Source: Parapedobacter soli (GTDB lineage Bacteria > Bacteroidota > Bacteroidia > Sphingobacteriales > Sphingobacteriaceae). Taken from it: a DNA stretch of 64,000 nucleotides. How positions within the stretch are numbered: the first letter of the stretch is position 1; every line of letters begins with the position of its first letter. The notes under the pieces were generated by a model. The model was not told the origin of the DNA. It made no database searches and saw only the letters and a list, made by a program, of their open reading frames with translations. A program made the position numbers and the translations under genes. Below, one piece after another: positions 34,876 through 44,663 of the stretch. The DNA lies in assembly GCF_025460835.1 (NCBI RefSeq), contig NZ_JAMXAY010000017.1:14792-78791 (forward strand), written 5' to 3'.

Positions 34876-35883
34876 TTAGAATAATAAAGAGGATAAGGAA
34901 ACGGGGCTCCCTTGGTTTCTGCGGCTTTCGTCGGCTGCCTGCATGAAAGAAAAAAGTTCCAACGTCTCCGCAGCAGTGACCGGAGGCACTTTACTGTCAA
35001 AGAACTGGATAATCTGATCAATCAATTGCTTATACGTATCTTCGGAAAACGGTCCCAATGGTGCTGTTCCTTTTTCGCCGAATGCCGTACCTGCTATTCC
35101 TGCCGGCCATTTCCGCACACCCCGAACCGTACCCATCCGCCCGTCGTCCCAGGTACCGATGATGATATCGGTATCTTCTTGGTACAGCCGGGTCACGGAT
35201 ATACAACCCCGTCCTAAGACGGCATACAGCATTTCCAGGCCATGCAGCGCGTACCACGCCATATCCAGGTGGCTTGGCTCCATTTCTGCCGGCGTAAACA
35301 CATCAGCCCCGGTCACGCGGCCGATGTTTCCCGCCACGACCTTTTGTACATTTGCGTCAAAACGAAGTGAGGAAGAAGAAAAGAAAGGGGTATTGTATTT
35401 TTCTGCGGCAGCAACGATTGCTTTTGCTCCTTCCAAGGTTGCAGACAGCGGCTTGTCGATGAACACAGGTTTACCCGCCTTCAGCACCGGGAGCGCCTGC
35501 TCAAGGTGCGGAACCCCGTCGATCGTCTCCAGCAGTACCACATCACAAGCATCCAGCAACTCGTCCATACTGTTTACAAGCATGGCGCCATGCTTTTGCA
35601 CGGCGGCAGCGATCTTTGGCTTTACATTAAGGATATCGCGGTTCGTTTCGGGATGGTAAGCCGCCACCACACGGAAACCACGCATCTCTGTACTACCCGT
35701 ATTAATCATCCGGGTAAACACTTCGCTATGCGAAGTATCCAGACCGATGATACCGATTCGCTTTCCCCGTGGTACCCTTAGGGTACGCGCCTGCAGCATC
35801 GGATGGTATAATATCCCTGCTCCCACGGCGACCGAAGAAGCGGCTTTTACAAAACCTCTTCGATTATATCTTTTCCCTTCCAT
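34876..35883 (-). CDS. Secreted Gfo/Idh/MocA family oxidoreductase
   Basis: 335 residues with a twin-arginine signal: YNRRGFVKAASSVAVGAGIL. The nucleotide motif is atypical (RIGIIGLDTSHSEVFTRMIN), a pattern shared by a subgroup of exported members. The catalytic segment VFIDKPLSATLEGAKAIVAAA has DKP in place of EKP. The gene ends 6 bases before the PQQ dehydrogenase gene and starts 38 bases after susD. With two oxidoreductases of this family, one exported and one cytoplasmic, the locus probably oxidises its sugar more than once. Confidence 0.85.
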   Translation of the reverse strand: MEGKRYNRRGFVKAASSVAVGAGILYHPMLQARTLRVPRGKRIGIIGLDTSHSEVFTRMINTGSTEMRGFRVVAAYHPETNRDILNVKPKIAAAVQKHGAMLVNSMDELLDACDVVLLETIDGVPHLEQALPVLKAGKPVFIDKPLSATLEGAKAIVAAAEKYNTPFFSSSSLRFDANVQKVVAGNIGRVTGADVFTPAEMEPSHLDMAWYALHGLEMLYAVLGRGCISVTRLYQEDTDIIIGTWDDGRMGTVRGVRKWPAGIAGTAFGEKGTAPLGPFSEDTYKQLIDQIIQFFDSKVPPVTAAETLELFSFMQAADESRRNQGSPVSLSSLLF

Positions 35884-35921
35884 CTTTCCAAATTATACTG
35901 ATAGTGGCTTTCTAAGTTATA

Positions 35922-37589
35922 CTAATAATTTGAATGTTGCGTCAGCTTATTGTTGGAACGGTCGATCTCGACCTGCGGAATAGGGAAAGGCCAACTATCT
36001 GTCCCCGCATCCCGGCCTTTATCCGCAAACCCATACGTATCATAAAACGTCTGCATGGTGTTGGCATAGTCGCCCCAACGGATTAAATCATAGAGCCGCA
36101 ACCCTTCCAATGCCAGTTCAGCACGGCGTTCGCGTTTGATGGCTGCCAACAGATCATCCGATGCTTTTACGGCGTATGTCGATTCAAATAAAGGTTCACT
36201 GATCGGCTTCAGGTCGGCCGCAAACTTCCGGAAAATAGCCGGATCATCCGTCTTCGACGTGGTGACAAAAGCCCGCCGCCTCACTTCATTGATCCGCTCC
36301 ACCACGTCGGCAGTGCTGCCATTGCTCTTCAACGATGCTTCTGCATAGATGAGCAACACTTCCGCGTAGCGTATCCAATACGGCTGCCAGTTGCTGCGCA
36401 GCAGATCGTTGTTCTCGCGGTATTGCTGTGGAACGAATGCTTTGCGGCTATGCTGCAGGTTATAGTCGTTGAAATAGCCTTGGTAGTTATGTACCTCCTG
36501 TCCGCCAGCTGAGGTTCGGAATATGTCGTTGTGGCTAATGATGGTAAACAACTTCCGCGGATCGGTCGGATCGTATGAAGCTGCCAGATCCCGCGTGGGT
36601 GTATTTCCGCCGTACCCGCCTACGTTGTTTCGTCCCACATTCATAATGGCGAAGGCATCCCCGCCTAAACCAAATGCCGGATTATAATCGCGCAATACAC
36701 CGAAGATATTTTCGCTTGAGAAGGGTCCCGTTTCGTAGTCGCCCCTAAACAGGTCTTGAAAATCCGGTAACAGGGACAACCCACCGTTTTCCACCACTTC
36801 TCCCGCTGCGGTTCTGGCAATCGTGTATTCTGCGGCAGCATCGCCGTCCATACGGCCTTGTTCCATCAGCCCCGCAAAAAACAATGCGGCTCTCGCCTTC
36901 AAGGCGTAGGCTGCATCTTTTGAAGCTCGCCCTGTCTCCGACGCGGCTAGCTGCATCGACCGCGGAAAATCAGGCTCGTTGATCGCTGCATCCAGATCAT
37001 TGTATAACTGCTCCCGCAATGCGACGATACTGGCCTTTTCCTTACGCGTGGCGGTTTCCTCAACGGTGGTTATCAATGGCACTTCCTTGAATACGGTGAT
37101 CAGGTCAAAATAATACCATGCACGCAAAAAACGTATCTCGGCCAAATAACGTGCAACCGTCTCTTGGGGGATTGCGACGCCACCCGAAACCAGATTGCCT
37201 CCTTCGCGCATAATAGCATCCAATGCAATGTTGCACTTACCAATGCCCCTATAACGATTCGACCAACATTCGAGCAAGAGCGGATTGGAGGTCAGCGGGC
37301 GCCCCCGGCCCACTTCCGTTGTCTGGGGACGATCGCCCGGGTCCGACCCGCCGGCATCGGCATTGTCTACTACTTCATCGCCCAGCGCCACTTTATTGAC
37401 GGAATATCCCCAGCCATCCAACATAGGCTGATAACAACTGGTCACCAATTTGATGCCCGCATCGTTTGTTTTAAAAAAATCCTGCTCGTTTGTCACACCG
37501 TAAGGTGGTCTATCGAGAAAATCACCGCTGCATCCGGAAATCACCAGTATGAGGGCGGTTATGCCTAAAACATATTGTTGCTTTTTCAT
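35922..37589 (-). CDS. SusD/RagB family lipoprotein (ECF-controlled locus)
   Basis: 555 residues. Signal MKKQQYVLGITALILVISGC and then SGDFLDRPPYGVTNEQDFF, the usual SusD N-terminus. The C-terminal RERRAELALEGLRLYDLIRWGDYA is the family hallmark, followed by the WPFPIPQVEIDRSNN block and a final NKLTQHSNY. It lies 21 bases after susC. The glycan is unknown. Confidence 0.95.
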   Translation of the reverse strand: MKKQQYVLGITALILVISGCSGDFLDRPPYGVTNEQDFFKTNDAGIKLVTSCYQPMLDGWGYSVNKVALGDEVVDNADAGGSDPGDRPQTTEVGRGRPLTSNPLLLECWSNRYRGIGKCNIALDAIMREGGNLVSGGVAIPQETVARYLAEIRFLRAWYYFDLITVFKEVPLITTVEETATRKEKASIVALREQLYNDLDAAINEPDFPRSMQLAASETGRASKDAAYALKARAALFFAGLMEQGRMDGDAAAEYTIARTAAGEVVENGGLSLLPDFQDLFRGDYETGPFSSENIFGVLRDYNPAFGLGGDAFAIMNVGRNNVGGYGGNTPTRDLAASYDPTDPRKLFTIISHNDIFRTSAGGQEVHNYQGYFNDYNLQHSRKAFVPQQYRENNDLLRSNWQPYWIRYAEVLLIYAEASLKSNGSTADVVERINEVRRRAFVTTSKTDDPAIFRKFAADLKPISEPLFESTYAVKASDDLLAAIKRERRAELALEGLRLYDLIRWGDYANTMQTFYDTYGFADKGRDAGTDSWPFPIPQVEIDRSNNKLTQHSNY

Positions 37590-37610
37590 TTCAATAGCTT
37601 TTTGAACGAG

Positions 37611-40600
37611 CTAAAAGCTCGCATTGATTCCAAACATAAATGACTTCGCCTGTGGATAGTATCCTTGGTCGACCCCCATACTTAACGGCGACCCGCTTCC
37701 GATTTCCGGATCCAACCCGGAATAGCCGGTAAACGTCAGCAGGTTATACCCACCGGCCCAAATACGGATGCTTTGGAGTTTGATGGCTTCCATCATGAAC
37801 CGGGGAAATGTATAGCCCACCTGCAAGCTCTTCATCCGCAGGTACGACCCATCTTCCACCAACCAATCTGACACTTGCAGGTTATTGGTATTTACGGCAT
37901 TGATGGCAAACTGTGTGTTGCTGGGGTTCGTAGGCGACCAAGCCTCGTCCAACAGCTCCCTTGGGGCGTTATACCAGCCCACACCTGATTTCATATCGAT
38001 TTTAGCGATATTCATGATGTCATTCCCCAATGTTCCCTGCACCACCATCTGAAGGTCGAAGTTTTTATAATCAAGCCCCAGCCGCAGCCCATAAGTCAAA
38101 TCCGGGAACGGATCCCCGATGTTAGTACGGTCATTGTTATCGATGACACCATCGTTATTGGTATCTACAAACCGTAGGTCGCCCGGCCTGGCCCCGGCCT
38201 GGATATAATCGTCCACCTCCGGCTCCGACTGGAAGATACCATCGGTTTTAAATCCATAGAAGTACCCAATGGGCATCCCTTCTTCGGTTCGCGTAGTTGT
38301 ATAGCTGATCCAGCCTCCCCCGGCAATGGGCTCTCCGCCACCTAAGCTAAGCACCTCATTCTGAAACGTTGATGCATTCACACCGATGGAATACCCCAAC
38401 GCTCCGGCTTTATCCTGGTACGATAAATCAAACTCTATCCCCCGGTTGCGTACCCCTCCGGCATTGCTCCAAGGGTTGTTTGGAAAGCCCAGGTATACCG
38501 GCAGCGGCACGTTAAGCAACATGCCATCTGTGGTTTTCTGGTAAGCATCGACGACTACGTTCAATTTCCGGTCTAGGAAACCGAGTTCCAATCCTACATC
38601 AATCTGTTCGGTGGTCTCCCACTGAACCAGTGGATTGCCTAAGTAGTTACTTCCCCCACCCAGTTGGGGAACATAGGGTCCAAACAGGTAATAGCCCATA
38701 TTGCCCGAATAGGTAGTCAGGTAGGCGCCCCGGCTAATGTTCTGGTTACCGATCTCGCCCCAGCTGGCACGGAGTTTTCCCGTATTGAGCCAGTCCCAGC
38801 CTTCGAGGAATGCTTCGTCCTTAAAATTCCATCCGACGGAAACCGAGGGGAATGCACCCCATCGCTGCCCATCACCGAAATTTGAGGATCCGTCGTATCG
38901 AAAATTGGCGGTAACCATGTATCGTTCTTTGAATGAATAAAACACCCTGCCGAAATAGGAATTGAGTGCCATCTCCCATTTGGAACCGGATGCGCCCGGA
39001 TTGATGCTGGCAGCGTCGATAATCCACTGGCTCGGATCATTAGACACCAAACCCTGTTTAGAAGCACCGGTAGACTCGCTTTTCCATTGCTCGGCAGAGG
39101 TACCTGCCAACAGGGTGAAGTGATGATCATCCATCCTTTTTTCGTAGGATAACGTGTTTTCCCACACCCAGTAATCCGTCTTTGAATAACTTTTACTCAC
39201 CGTTGCATCCGAATTGAACTGTTCGCCATCCAGGTAATAGGCGGGTGTAAAACCATCCGACACCCCCCGGGCCATATCGATACCGAAATTACTCCGGAAT
39301 TTCAACCCTTTGTACAAATCAATATCCAGAGCGGTGCCCCCTTTAATGGCATTGCCCCGCCACTTGTTCGCTTCATAAATAGCGGTTTGCGACACAGGGT
39401 TTTGCTTATTCGTCAGCAAAATCGGTGCATAAAACGACCAGGGGTTATTCTGATCGATGCGATCCAGGAAAAAAGCATCTTCTAGGAAGCCCGGGATATT
39501 GGTCAGGTTAGTCCGATATACCGGTGATATCGGGTCAGCCGCAAATGCGATGAACGCCGTATTGAAGCCCGGGCTTCCTTCCAGCACATTCCCCCGAGTT
39601 TCATTGATCAGCCCGAAGTTTCCTGAAAGCCGCAACCATTCGCGGATGTTGTGATTGAAATTGCTACGCCAGGACAAACGGTCGTAATCTGACCCTTTGA
39701 TAATCCCTTGTTGATCCATGTATTGCAAGCTGGTCCGATAGGCGAGGTCTTTCATCCCACCGGATATCGAAACACCATGATTTTGGACAACCGCATTCCG
39801 ATTGTTGATTTCTTTCCACCAATTGGTACCTTCTTCATTGCCAAAATTGGTCCGCAGGAAATCCAACACCTCCGATTTCTCGTCTTCTGAAAAAAATGGG
39901 TCCAGACCCGCATTTACATTTGCCAAGTTTTTATAATCCATAAATTCAGCGGCATTCATCATATCATAGGTTTTTACCGGATTCTGGAAACCCACATGGG
40001 TATCATACGTAACAAGGCTGTGGAGTTCATTGCCCGTCATCGACCCCTTTGCTGTCGTAACCATGATCACACCGTTGGCGGCTCTGGCGCCGTAGATAGC
40101 GGTTGCAGAGGCATCTTTTAATACCTCCATAGACGTAATGTCGTTCGGGTTGAGCCAGCCGATGTCAGATTGGGGTAGCCCGTCTACCACATACAGTGGA
40201 TTGTTATCATTCAGCGTCCCCACGCCCCGGATCCGGACCGCAGGCGGCGTACCCGGGCTTCCCCCGGTGGAAGTGATCAATACCCCCGCCACTTGCCCTT
40301 GCAGCGCTTCCGTCGCATTGCGCACGGGCATATTCTTGATATCCTCGCCTTTGATTTGGCTAACGGCGCCGGTGAGGTCCCGTTTCCGTTGAACCCCATA
40401 TCCAACCACCACCACTTCCTCCAAATTGGAAGACTGCATAGCCAATACCACGCGGATATCCCCTTCGCCTACGGCCACCTCCTCTGATTCATAGCCTATG
40501 ATACTAAAAACCAGCACATCGCCTTGTTGCGCTTCGATAACAAATCGGCCATCCTTTCCCGTAGTCGTACCGCGCTGTTGCCCTTTTACCATCACCGAAA

Positions 40601-40991
40601 CCCCTTCTATCGGTGCATTCACCGAGTCGGTAACCGAACCCGAAACAGGCTGTTGGTGCACGGAGGCTTTTTCGACGGTATTTTCCGCTTGATCGTGCCG
40701 TTTATCACGAACAACAATCGTGTTTTTTTCAATCTTGTAAGTTAGCGGTTGGTCCTTAAAAATCACGGCCAGCGCTTCGCCTATCGGCGCCTGGCGGATG
40801 TCAATCGTTACACGATTCGCCCGCTTCATCTGGGCATCGCGGTACACAAAGTCTACATCGCTTTGCTTGCGGATTTCATCGAAGATATCCACCAAGAGCC
40901 CGTTCCTGACATTTATGGTAACGCGTTGGGCCAATGCGGCCGCATTTACCTGAATGCAGGTTAGCAACATGAAAAAAGTCAATAATCTCAT
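37611..40991 (-). CDS. SusC family TonB-linked transducer with STN domain
   Basis: 1126 residues. After a signal peptide, residues 22-95 form a secretin/TonB N-terminal (STN) domain (TINVRNGLLVDIFDEIRKQS, VTIDIRQAPIGEALAVIF), which binds the FecR anti-sigma factor. Then a carboxypeptidase-regulatory domain (112-185), the SusC signature LEEVVVVGYGVQRKRDLTGAV, the plug (VLKDASATAIYGARAANGVI) and the barrel, ending in FGINASF. Binding of substrate is expected to activate the sigma factor encoded upstream. It lies 73 bases after fecR. Confidence 0.95.
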   Translation of the reverse strand: MRLLTFFMLLTCIQVNAAALAQRVTINVRNGLLVDIFDEIRKQSDVDFVYRDAQMKRANRVTIDIRQAPIGEALAVIFKDQPLTYKIEKNTIVVRDKRHDQAENTVEKASVHQQPVSGSVTDSVNAPIEGVSVMVKGQQRGTTTGKDGRFVIEAQQGDVLVFSIIGYESEEVAVGEGDIRVVLAMQSSNLEEVVVVGYGVQRKRDLTGAVSQIKGEDIKNMPVRNATEALQGQVAGVLITSTGGSPGTPPAVRIRGVGTLNDNNPLYVVDGLPQSDIGWLNPNDITSMEVLKDASATAIYGARAANGVIMVTTAKGSMTGNELHSLVTYDTHVGFQNPVKTYDMMNAAEFMDYKNLANVNAGLDPFFSEDEKSEVLDFLRTNFGNEEGTNWWKEINNRNAVVQNHGVSISGGMKDLAYRTSLQYMDQQGIIKGSDYDRLSWRSNFNHNIREWLRLSGNFGLINETRGNVLEGSPGFNTAFIAFAADPISPVYRTNLTNIPGFLEDAFFLDRIDQNNPWSFYAPILLTNKQNPVSQTAIYEANKWRGNAIKGGTALDIDLYKGLKFRSNFGIDMARGVSDGFTPAYYLDGEQFNSDATVSKSYSKTDYWVWENTLSYEKRMDDHHFTLLAGTSAEQWKSESTGASKQGLVSNDPSQWIIDAASINPGASGSKWEMALNSYFGRVFYSFKERYMVTANFRYDGSSNFGDGQRWGAFPSVSVGWNFKDEAFLEGWDWLNTGKLRASWGEIGNQNISRGAYLTTYSGNMGYYLFGPYVPQLGGGSNYLGNPLVQWETTEQIDVGLELGFLDRKLNVVVDAYQKTTDGMLLNVPLPVYLGFPNNPWSNAGGVRNRGIEFDLSYQDKAGALGYSIGVNASTFQNEVLSLGGGEPIAGGGWISYTTTRTEEGMPIGYFYGFKTDGIFQSEPEVDDYIQAGARPGDLRFVDTNNDGVIDNNDRTNIGDPFPDLTYGLRLGLDYKNFDLQMVVQGTLGNDIMNIAKIDMKSGVGWYNAPRELLDEAWSPTNPSNTQFAINAVNTNNLQVSDWLVEDGSYLRMKSLQVGYTFPRFMMEAIKLQSIRIWAGGYNLLTFTGYSGLDPEIGSGSPLSMGVDQGYYPQAKSFMFGINASF

Positions 40992-41064
40992 TTTTTGTTT
41001 TTTTGGTTATAAAAAGTTATTCAATTGGGATCGGCTATGTTTAATGATGTTTCATACGCTCTTT

Positions 41065-42201
41065 CTATTCATTAGGGTTAACAATAATTGTCCGGTCTTC
41101 TATGGTAAATGTGACGCCTCCGGTAAGCTCCAAGACACGCAAGACTTCGCTGAGTTTTTTAGACCTCGCTATTTTGCCGCCGAAGGCTTCGTTCGGCACG
41201 GTGCCGCGATACGCTACGTCCATGTCATACCAACGCGCTAATTGTTGCATAATCTCACGAATGGAAGAACCATCAAAAACGAAATCGCCATTTTTCCATC
41301 CCATGGCCGATTCCAAATTGGCGACCAGCTTTTCGGTATGCTGTGCTGTCGTGACCGCTTGAAAGCCCGGTTCCAGCATCAGGGGTTCAGCCACGGGGCT
41401 ATGGTGCACGGGGTCTATGCCGCTTACACGCACTGCGCCATGCACCAGTGTAGTTACCGTCTGGGGCGACTCTTCATAAGCCGACACATTGAACCCCGTG
41501 CCGAGCACGGTTACCTCTTGCCGCCGGGTCTTCACCGTGAACGTCGCCTTCCCCCCTTCGCGGCTCTGGCGGCTGCTAACGTCAAAATAGGCTTCACCGT
41601 TGAGCGTAACGATCCGTTCGCTGTCGTCGGGTTGCAACTCAAATTCCAATGTCGTTGCCGCATTCAACCAGACCTCCGTGCCGTCTGGAAGAATTACCCG
41701 GTACTGACCGCCCCTTGGGGTTGCTATTGTCATCCGTTGCAGATCAAGCTGTACGGGGCTCTCGATTGAAGAACCATCCAGGTAAGTAATATGGGGGCCT
41801 ATTAAAATGCCTTCCTGGTTCTCGTCCAGGTCTACCAGCGTTCCATCGGCCAGCTTAAGCACAATGTGGTTCCTGCTCGTTTGGATAGCCGCGATTTCCT
41901 GTACAGTCGTCTCCTCCCCAAGGTGCCGGGAGGCCTTGTACTTATAGAAATAAATACCTGTCGCTACCACAAACAAAACGGCGGCCGCTGCTACAAAACG
42001 GCGCAGGTGCGCCGGGCGTCGTTTGCGAGTATGTTTCCAAACCTCTCTTTTCAGCCGACCCTCATCTATCGCTATTTCATCCCGCTGCTTTTCTTCGTCT
42101 AGCAACTCGTGGTACCATAATTCCACCAAACGTTGTTCCTTTGGTGAACACCGTCCGTCGAGATACCGCCTCAATAATTGTTCTACCTGCTTCTTATCCA
42201 T
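41065..42201 (-). CDS. FecR family anti-sigma factor
   Basis: 378 residues. The N-terminal 65 residues are cytoplasmic and bind the sigma factor. One membrane segment follows the basic patch KRRPAHLRR (residues 68-88, FVAAAAVLFVVATGIYFYKY). The periplasmic FecR domain shows TIATPRGGQYRVILPDGTEVWLNA, split as TIATPRGGQYRVIL and PDGTEVWLNAATTLEF, then GEAYFDV and VLGTGFNVSAY. A C-terminal DUF4974-like domain ends the protein (LEVLRVLEL region, TIEDRTIIV). It lies 102 bases after the sigma factor gene and receives the signal from the STN domain of the downstream SusC. Confidence 0.93.
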   Translation of the reverse strand: MDKKQVEQLLRRYLDGRCSPKEQRLVELWYHELLDEEKQRDEIAIDEGRLKREVWKHTRKRRPAHLRRFVAAAAVLFVVATGIYFYKYKASRHLGEETTVQEIAAIQTSRNHIVLKLADGTLVDLDENQEGILIGPHITYLDGSSIESPVQLDLQRMTIATPRGGQYRVILPDGTEVWLNAATTLEFELQPDDSERIVTLNGEAYFDVSSRQSREGGKATFTVKTRRQEVTVLGTGFNVSAYEESPQTVTTLVHGAVRVSGIDPVHHSPVAEPLMLEPGFQAVTTAQHTEKLVANLESAMGWKNGDFVFDGSSIREIMQQLARWYDMDVAYRGTVPNEAFGGKIARSKKLSEVLRVLELTGGVTFTIEDRTIIVNPNE

Positions 42202-42303
42202 AAAACCACTGTCGACTTGTTGTGCCCAAAGGGGCGCGGGAGCCGTGCGCTTTCTAATAAGACAAGATGATTACCGCCTTGTGTAAGACGAAAAGAAAAA
42301 AAA

Positions 42304-42855
42304 CTAAAAAATTCCCAACTTCAATCGGAGTTGCCGGATGGCATTACTGATTTGCTTCTTGACCGTGTTTTGGGAGATATGCAGTTTACCTGCAATTTCA
42401 TAGTAAGTAAGGCTATGCTTCCGGCTTAATTCGAACACTTCACGCATTTTATCCGGCAACCGGTTTAGCTCGTCCTCAATTTGCCGTGCCATTTGCTTTT
42501 CCCGGATGGCAAAATCTGCCGGGGCTTCCATCTGCTCCGAAAAGTGTACCAATGAAGCTAAATATTTATCCTTCACCTTGCTTCTCAGCAATAGGTTTAA
42601 TATCCGGTTACGCACTAATGCGTGGAGGTATGCAGAAAGCGAAATCCTGGGCTCGATGGCATGTGCCTTTTCCCACAGGGTGGTAAAGGTATCCTGTAGT
42701 ACATCCCTGATTTCATCTTCATCTCGCAATAATCGACGTGCCTGTCGGAACAATATTGGCCAGTATCGATCGTACAATGTGGCAAAGGCAGCCTCATCGC
42801 CTTCTCTAAGACGTTCCATCAACATTTGGTCGTTCAATGTTGCTTTGCGCTGCAT
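42304..42855 (-). CDS. ECF RNA polymerase sigma factor (Bacteroidetes RpoE-like)
   Basis: 183 residues. Sigma region 2 (residues 15-90): EAAFATLYDRYWPILFRQA and DEIRDVLQDTFTTLWEKA. Sigma region 4 (125-178): LPDKMREVFELSRKHSLTYYEIAGKL and ISQNTVKKQISNAIRQL, split here at the helix turn. The pair with FecR and an STN-SusC is a complete surface-signalling cascade. Its own promoter was not identified with confidence in the 83 bases upstream. Expected targets are susC and the genes after it. Confidence 0.94.
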   Translation of the reverse strand: MQRKATLNDQMLMERLREGDEAAFATLYDRYWPILFRQARRLLRDEDEIRDVLQDTFTTLWEKAHAIEPRISLSAYLHALVRNRILNLLLRSKVKDKYLASLVHFSEQMEAPADFAIREKQMARQIEDELNRLPDKMREVFELSRKHSLTYYEIAGKLHISQNTVKKQISNAIRQLRLKLGIF

Positions 42856-42938
42856 CCGAATCTACGATCAGTGACTACAATCCATCCGCTATGATTAGTT
42901 GTTCATCTTACGAGTTTCTTCTTGATACCATGGGTAGT

Positions 42939-44660
42939 CTATTGCTGTTCCGGCCAAGCAGTTTCGATACCTTGGCTTCGGATAAATGATTGGAAATCCG
43001 CAAGGATCTTTCCGTCTTTCCGCACTTCAGCAGGTGTTAACGCCTTCTTGTGGGCATACGAAATAAGTAGCCCGACCGCTTCTCCGATACTCCACTCCAC
43101 GGGGTGGAGGCGATAACATCCGTTGGTGATGTGTGTCGTTCCGATATTTTTATTGGCCGGCAGCAAATTCTTCATCCGGATGGGCAGCAGGGCCCCCAAC
43201 GGAATCTGAAACCGCAAGGAATCAAAATCAACGTAATTTACCCGGTTGCTGCTGGGATGCAGATCGATGTGATAATAGCCGATACCCACACTATCGTAAA
43301 ATTCGGCGGCTTTGTCTTTATTGGTCTGCGCAACCCTTTCACGGTTTGCTTTGCCTACATGTTCCTCACGTATCGTAAACAACGCTTTGATGCGGCGCGA
43401 TTCACGTACATAAGGGTATTTCGCCAATCCGTCGCTTGTACCCATGATGTCTTTTCGCAGCCGTAGCCCCGGCCATCCTTTTCCGCCGTCTGGCCTGGGA
43501 GCTTCGGTTTGCAACCAATAAAGCAACGAAAGGCTCAATACCTTGGCGGCCGCTACATGCTTGTTAAATTCTTCTTCGGAAACCCCCACAATGTTACCCA
43601 GCATGTAGTCGTTCTGTGGCCAGTTTACCAACGTAATTTCCCCCGGGTACGTTCCGGGCACAAAATTAGCCTTACTAATAATTTTCCGGTAATTCCAAAG
43701 GTTCAGCGCATCGCCCGTTTCCCCTCCCCGGGGGTCAAACCCCAGTTTTTTTGGCTGAAGCGTTTTCGGATTGGAGTAGTGCAATTCCAGTAATTTTCCC
43801 GGCCAGGGCGGGGTAAGGTCTGGCACGTGATTCCGCCAGAAGGTATAATTGTCGGGTTTCTTGATGGTATGGTCTTCCCCCGGTATATAATCCATTGCGA
43901 AGCACATGGTAAACGCCTGGTTGTTGGACGGGTCGGCTTTTTCGGGCGCATGCAACTCATCGGTGTCCGTTTTCGACTCCGTTCCCGTAACAAACTCCGT
44001 TCCCGTAAGCGGCAATAAATCGCCCAGCTCTGTGGCGTCCACAAAAAAAGGCGCCGCCAGCTTTTTCATGGCTCCGGTCCGGCTTTCTTTTACATGGATT
44101 GCGTTCACTCGATCGCCATCTGTATCCGCGGCGGTGACCTTGTGCTCCAACAACAGTATTAGCTGTCCGGTGCTGAGGTATGGATTTAGCATATCGGTCA
44201 GCACGGCCAGGGCCACGCGTGGTTCGTGGCACAACTGCGACACAACACCGTTTCCGGGGTTTAATAGCGGATTATCCTTCGCCGCCTCAGTTAGCGGATA
44301 GTTTTTCCGATAGTAATCCCGCACGCCGTTCCGGAAGTCGCGGTACAGCTGCGTAGCACCGGTCGTTTCTATCCATGCGTGCTCATCGGGCGGCACCCCT
44401 TGCTGGGTCAGTTGTCCGCCGATCCAATCGGTTTCTTCGGTCATGATGACCGACTGCCCGTTACGGAGGGCAGCCATCGCTGCGGCGAAGCCACCCAAGC
44501 CGCCGCCCGCAATAACGACATCTGCTTCCAGCTGTTCCGTTCCATCGGATTTCTTAATCTGTTTAACCGCTGCCTGTGCAGATAAGCTCGATAACGGAGC
44601 AACTGCAAAAAGGCTGCTACCCACTGCTAATGTTTCTAAAAAATTCCTGCGTCTCATCAT
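42939..44660 (-). CDS. Tat-exported FAD-dependent oxidoreductase
   Basis: 573 residues. Twin-arginine signal RRRNFLETLAVGSSLFAVAP. FAD motif DVVIAGGGLGGFAAAMAAL near residue 48, with EETDWIGGQLTQQGVPPDEH after it, as in the FAD_oxidored family seen in carbohydrate loci. Later blocks: FVDATELGDLLPLTGTEFVTG, and a C-terminal NIGTTHITNGCYRLHPVEWSIGEA, split as NIGTTHITNGCYRLHP and VEWSIGEAVGLL. Tat export fits a folded flavoprotein acting in the periplasm. It is the last gene of the eight-gene run, 3 bases after the DUF4127 gene. Substrate unknown. Confidence 0.83.
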   Translation of the reverse strand: MMRRRNFLETLAVGSSLFAVAPLSSLSAQAAVKQIKKSDGTEQLEADVVIAGGGLGGFAAAMAALRNGQSVIMTEETDWIGGQLTQQGVPPDEHAWIETTGATQLYRDFRNGVRDYYRKNYPLTEAAKDNPLLNPGNGVVSQLCHEPRVALAVLTDMLNPYLSTGQLILLLEHKVTAADTDGDRVNAIHVKESRTGAMKKLAAPFFVDATELGDLLPLTGTEFVTGTESKTDTDELHAPEKADPSNNQAFTMCFAMDYIPGEDHTIKKPDNYTFWRNHVPDLTPPWPGKLLELHYSNPKTLQPKKLGFDPRGGETGDALNLWNYRKIISKANFVPGTYPGEITLVNWPQNDYMLGNIVGVSEEEFNKHVAAAKVLSLSLLYWLQTEAPRPDGGKGWPGLRLRKDIMGTSDGLAKYPYVRESRRIKALFTIREEHVGKANRERVAQTNKDKAAEFYDSVGIGYYHIDLHPSSNRVNYVDFDSLRFQIPLGALLPIRMKNLLPANKNIGTTHITNGCYRLHPVEWSIGEAVGLLISYAHKKALTPAEVRKDGKILADFQSFIRSQGIETAWPEQQ

Positions 44661-44663
44661 CTG

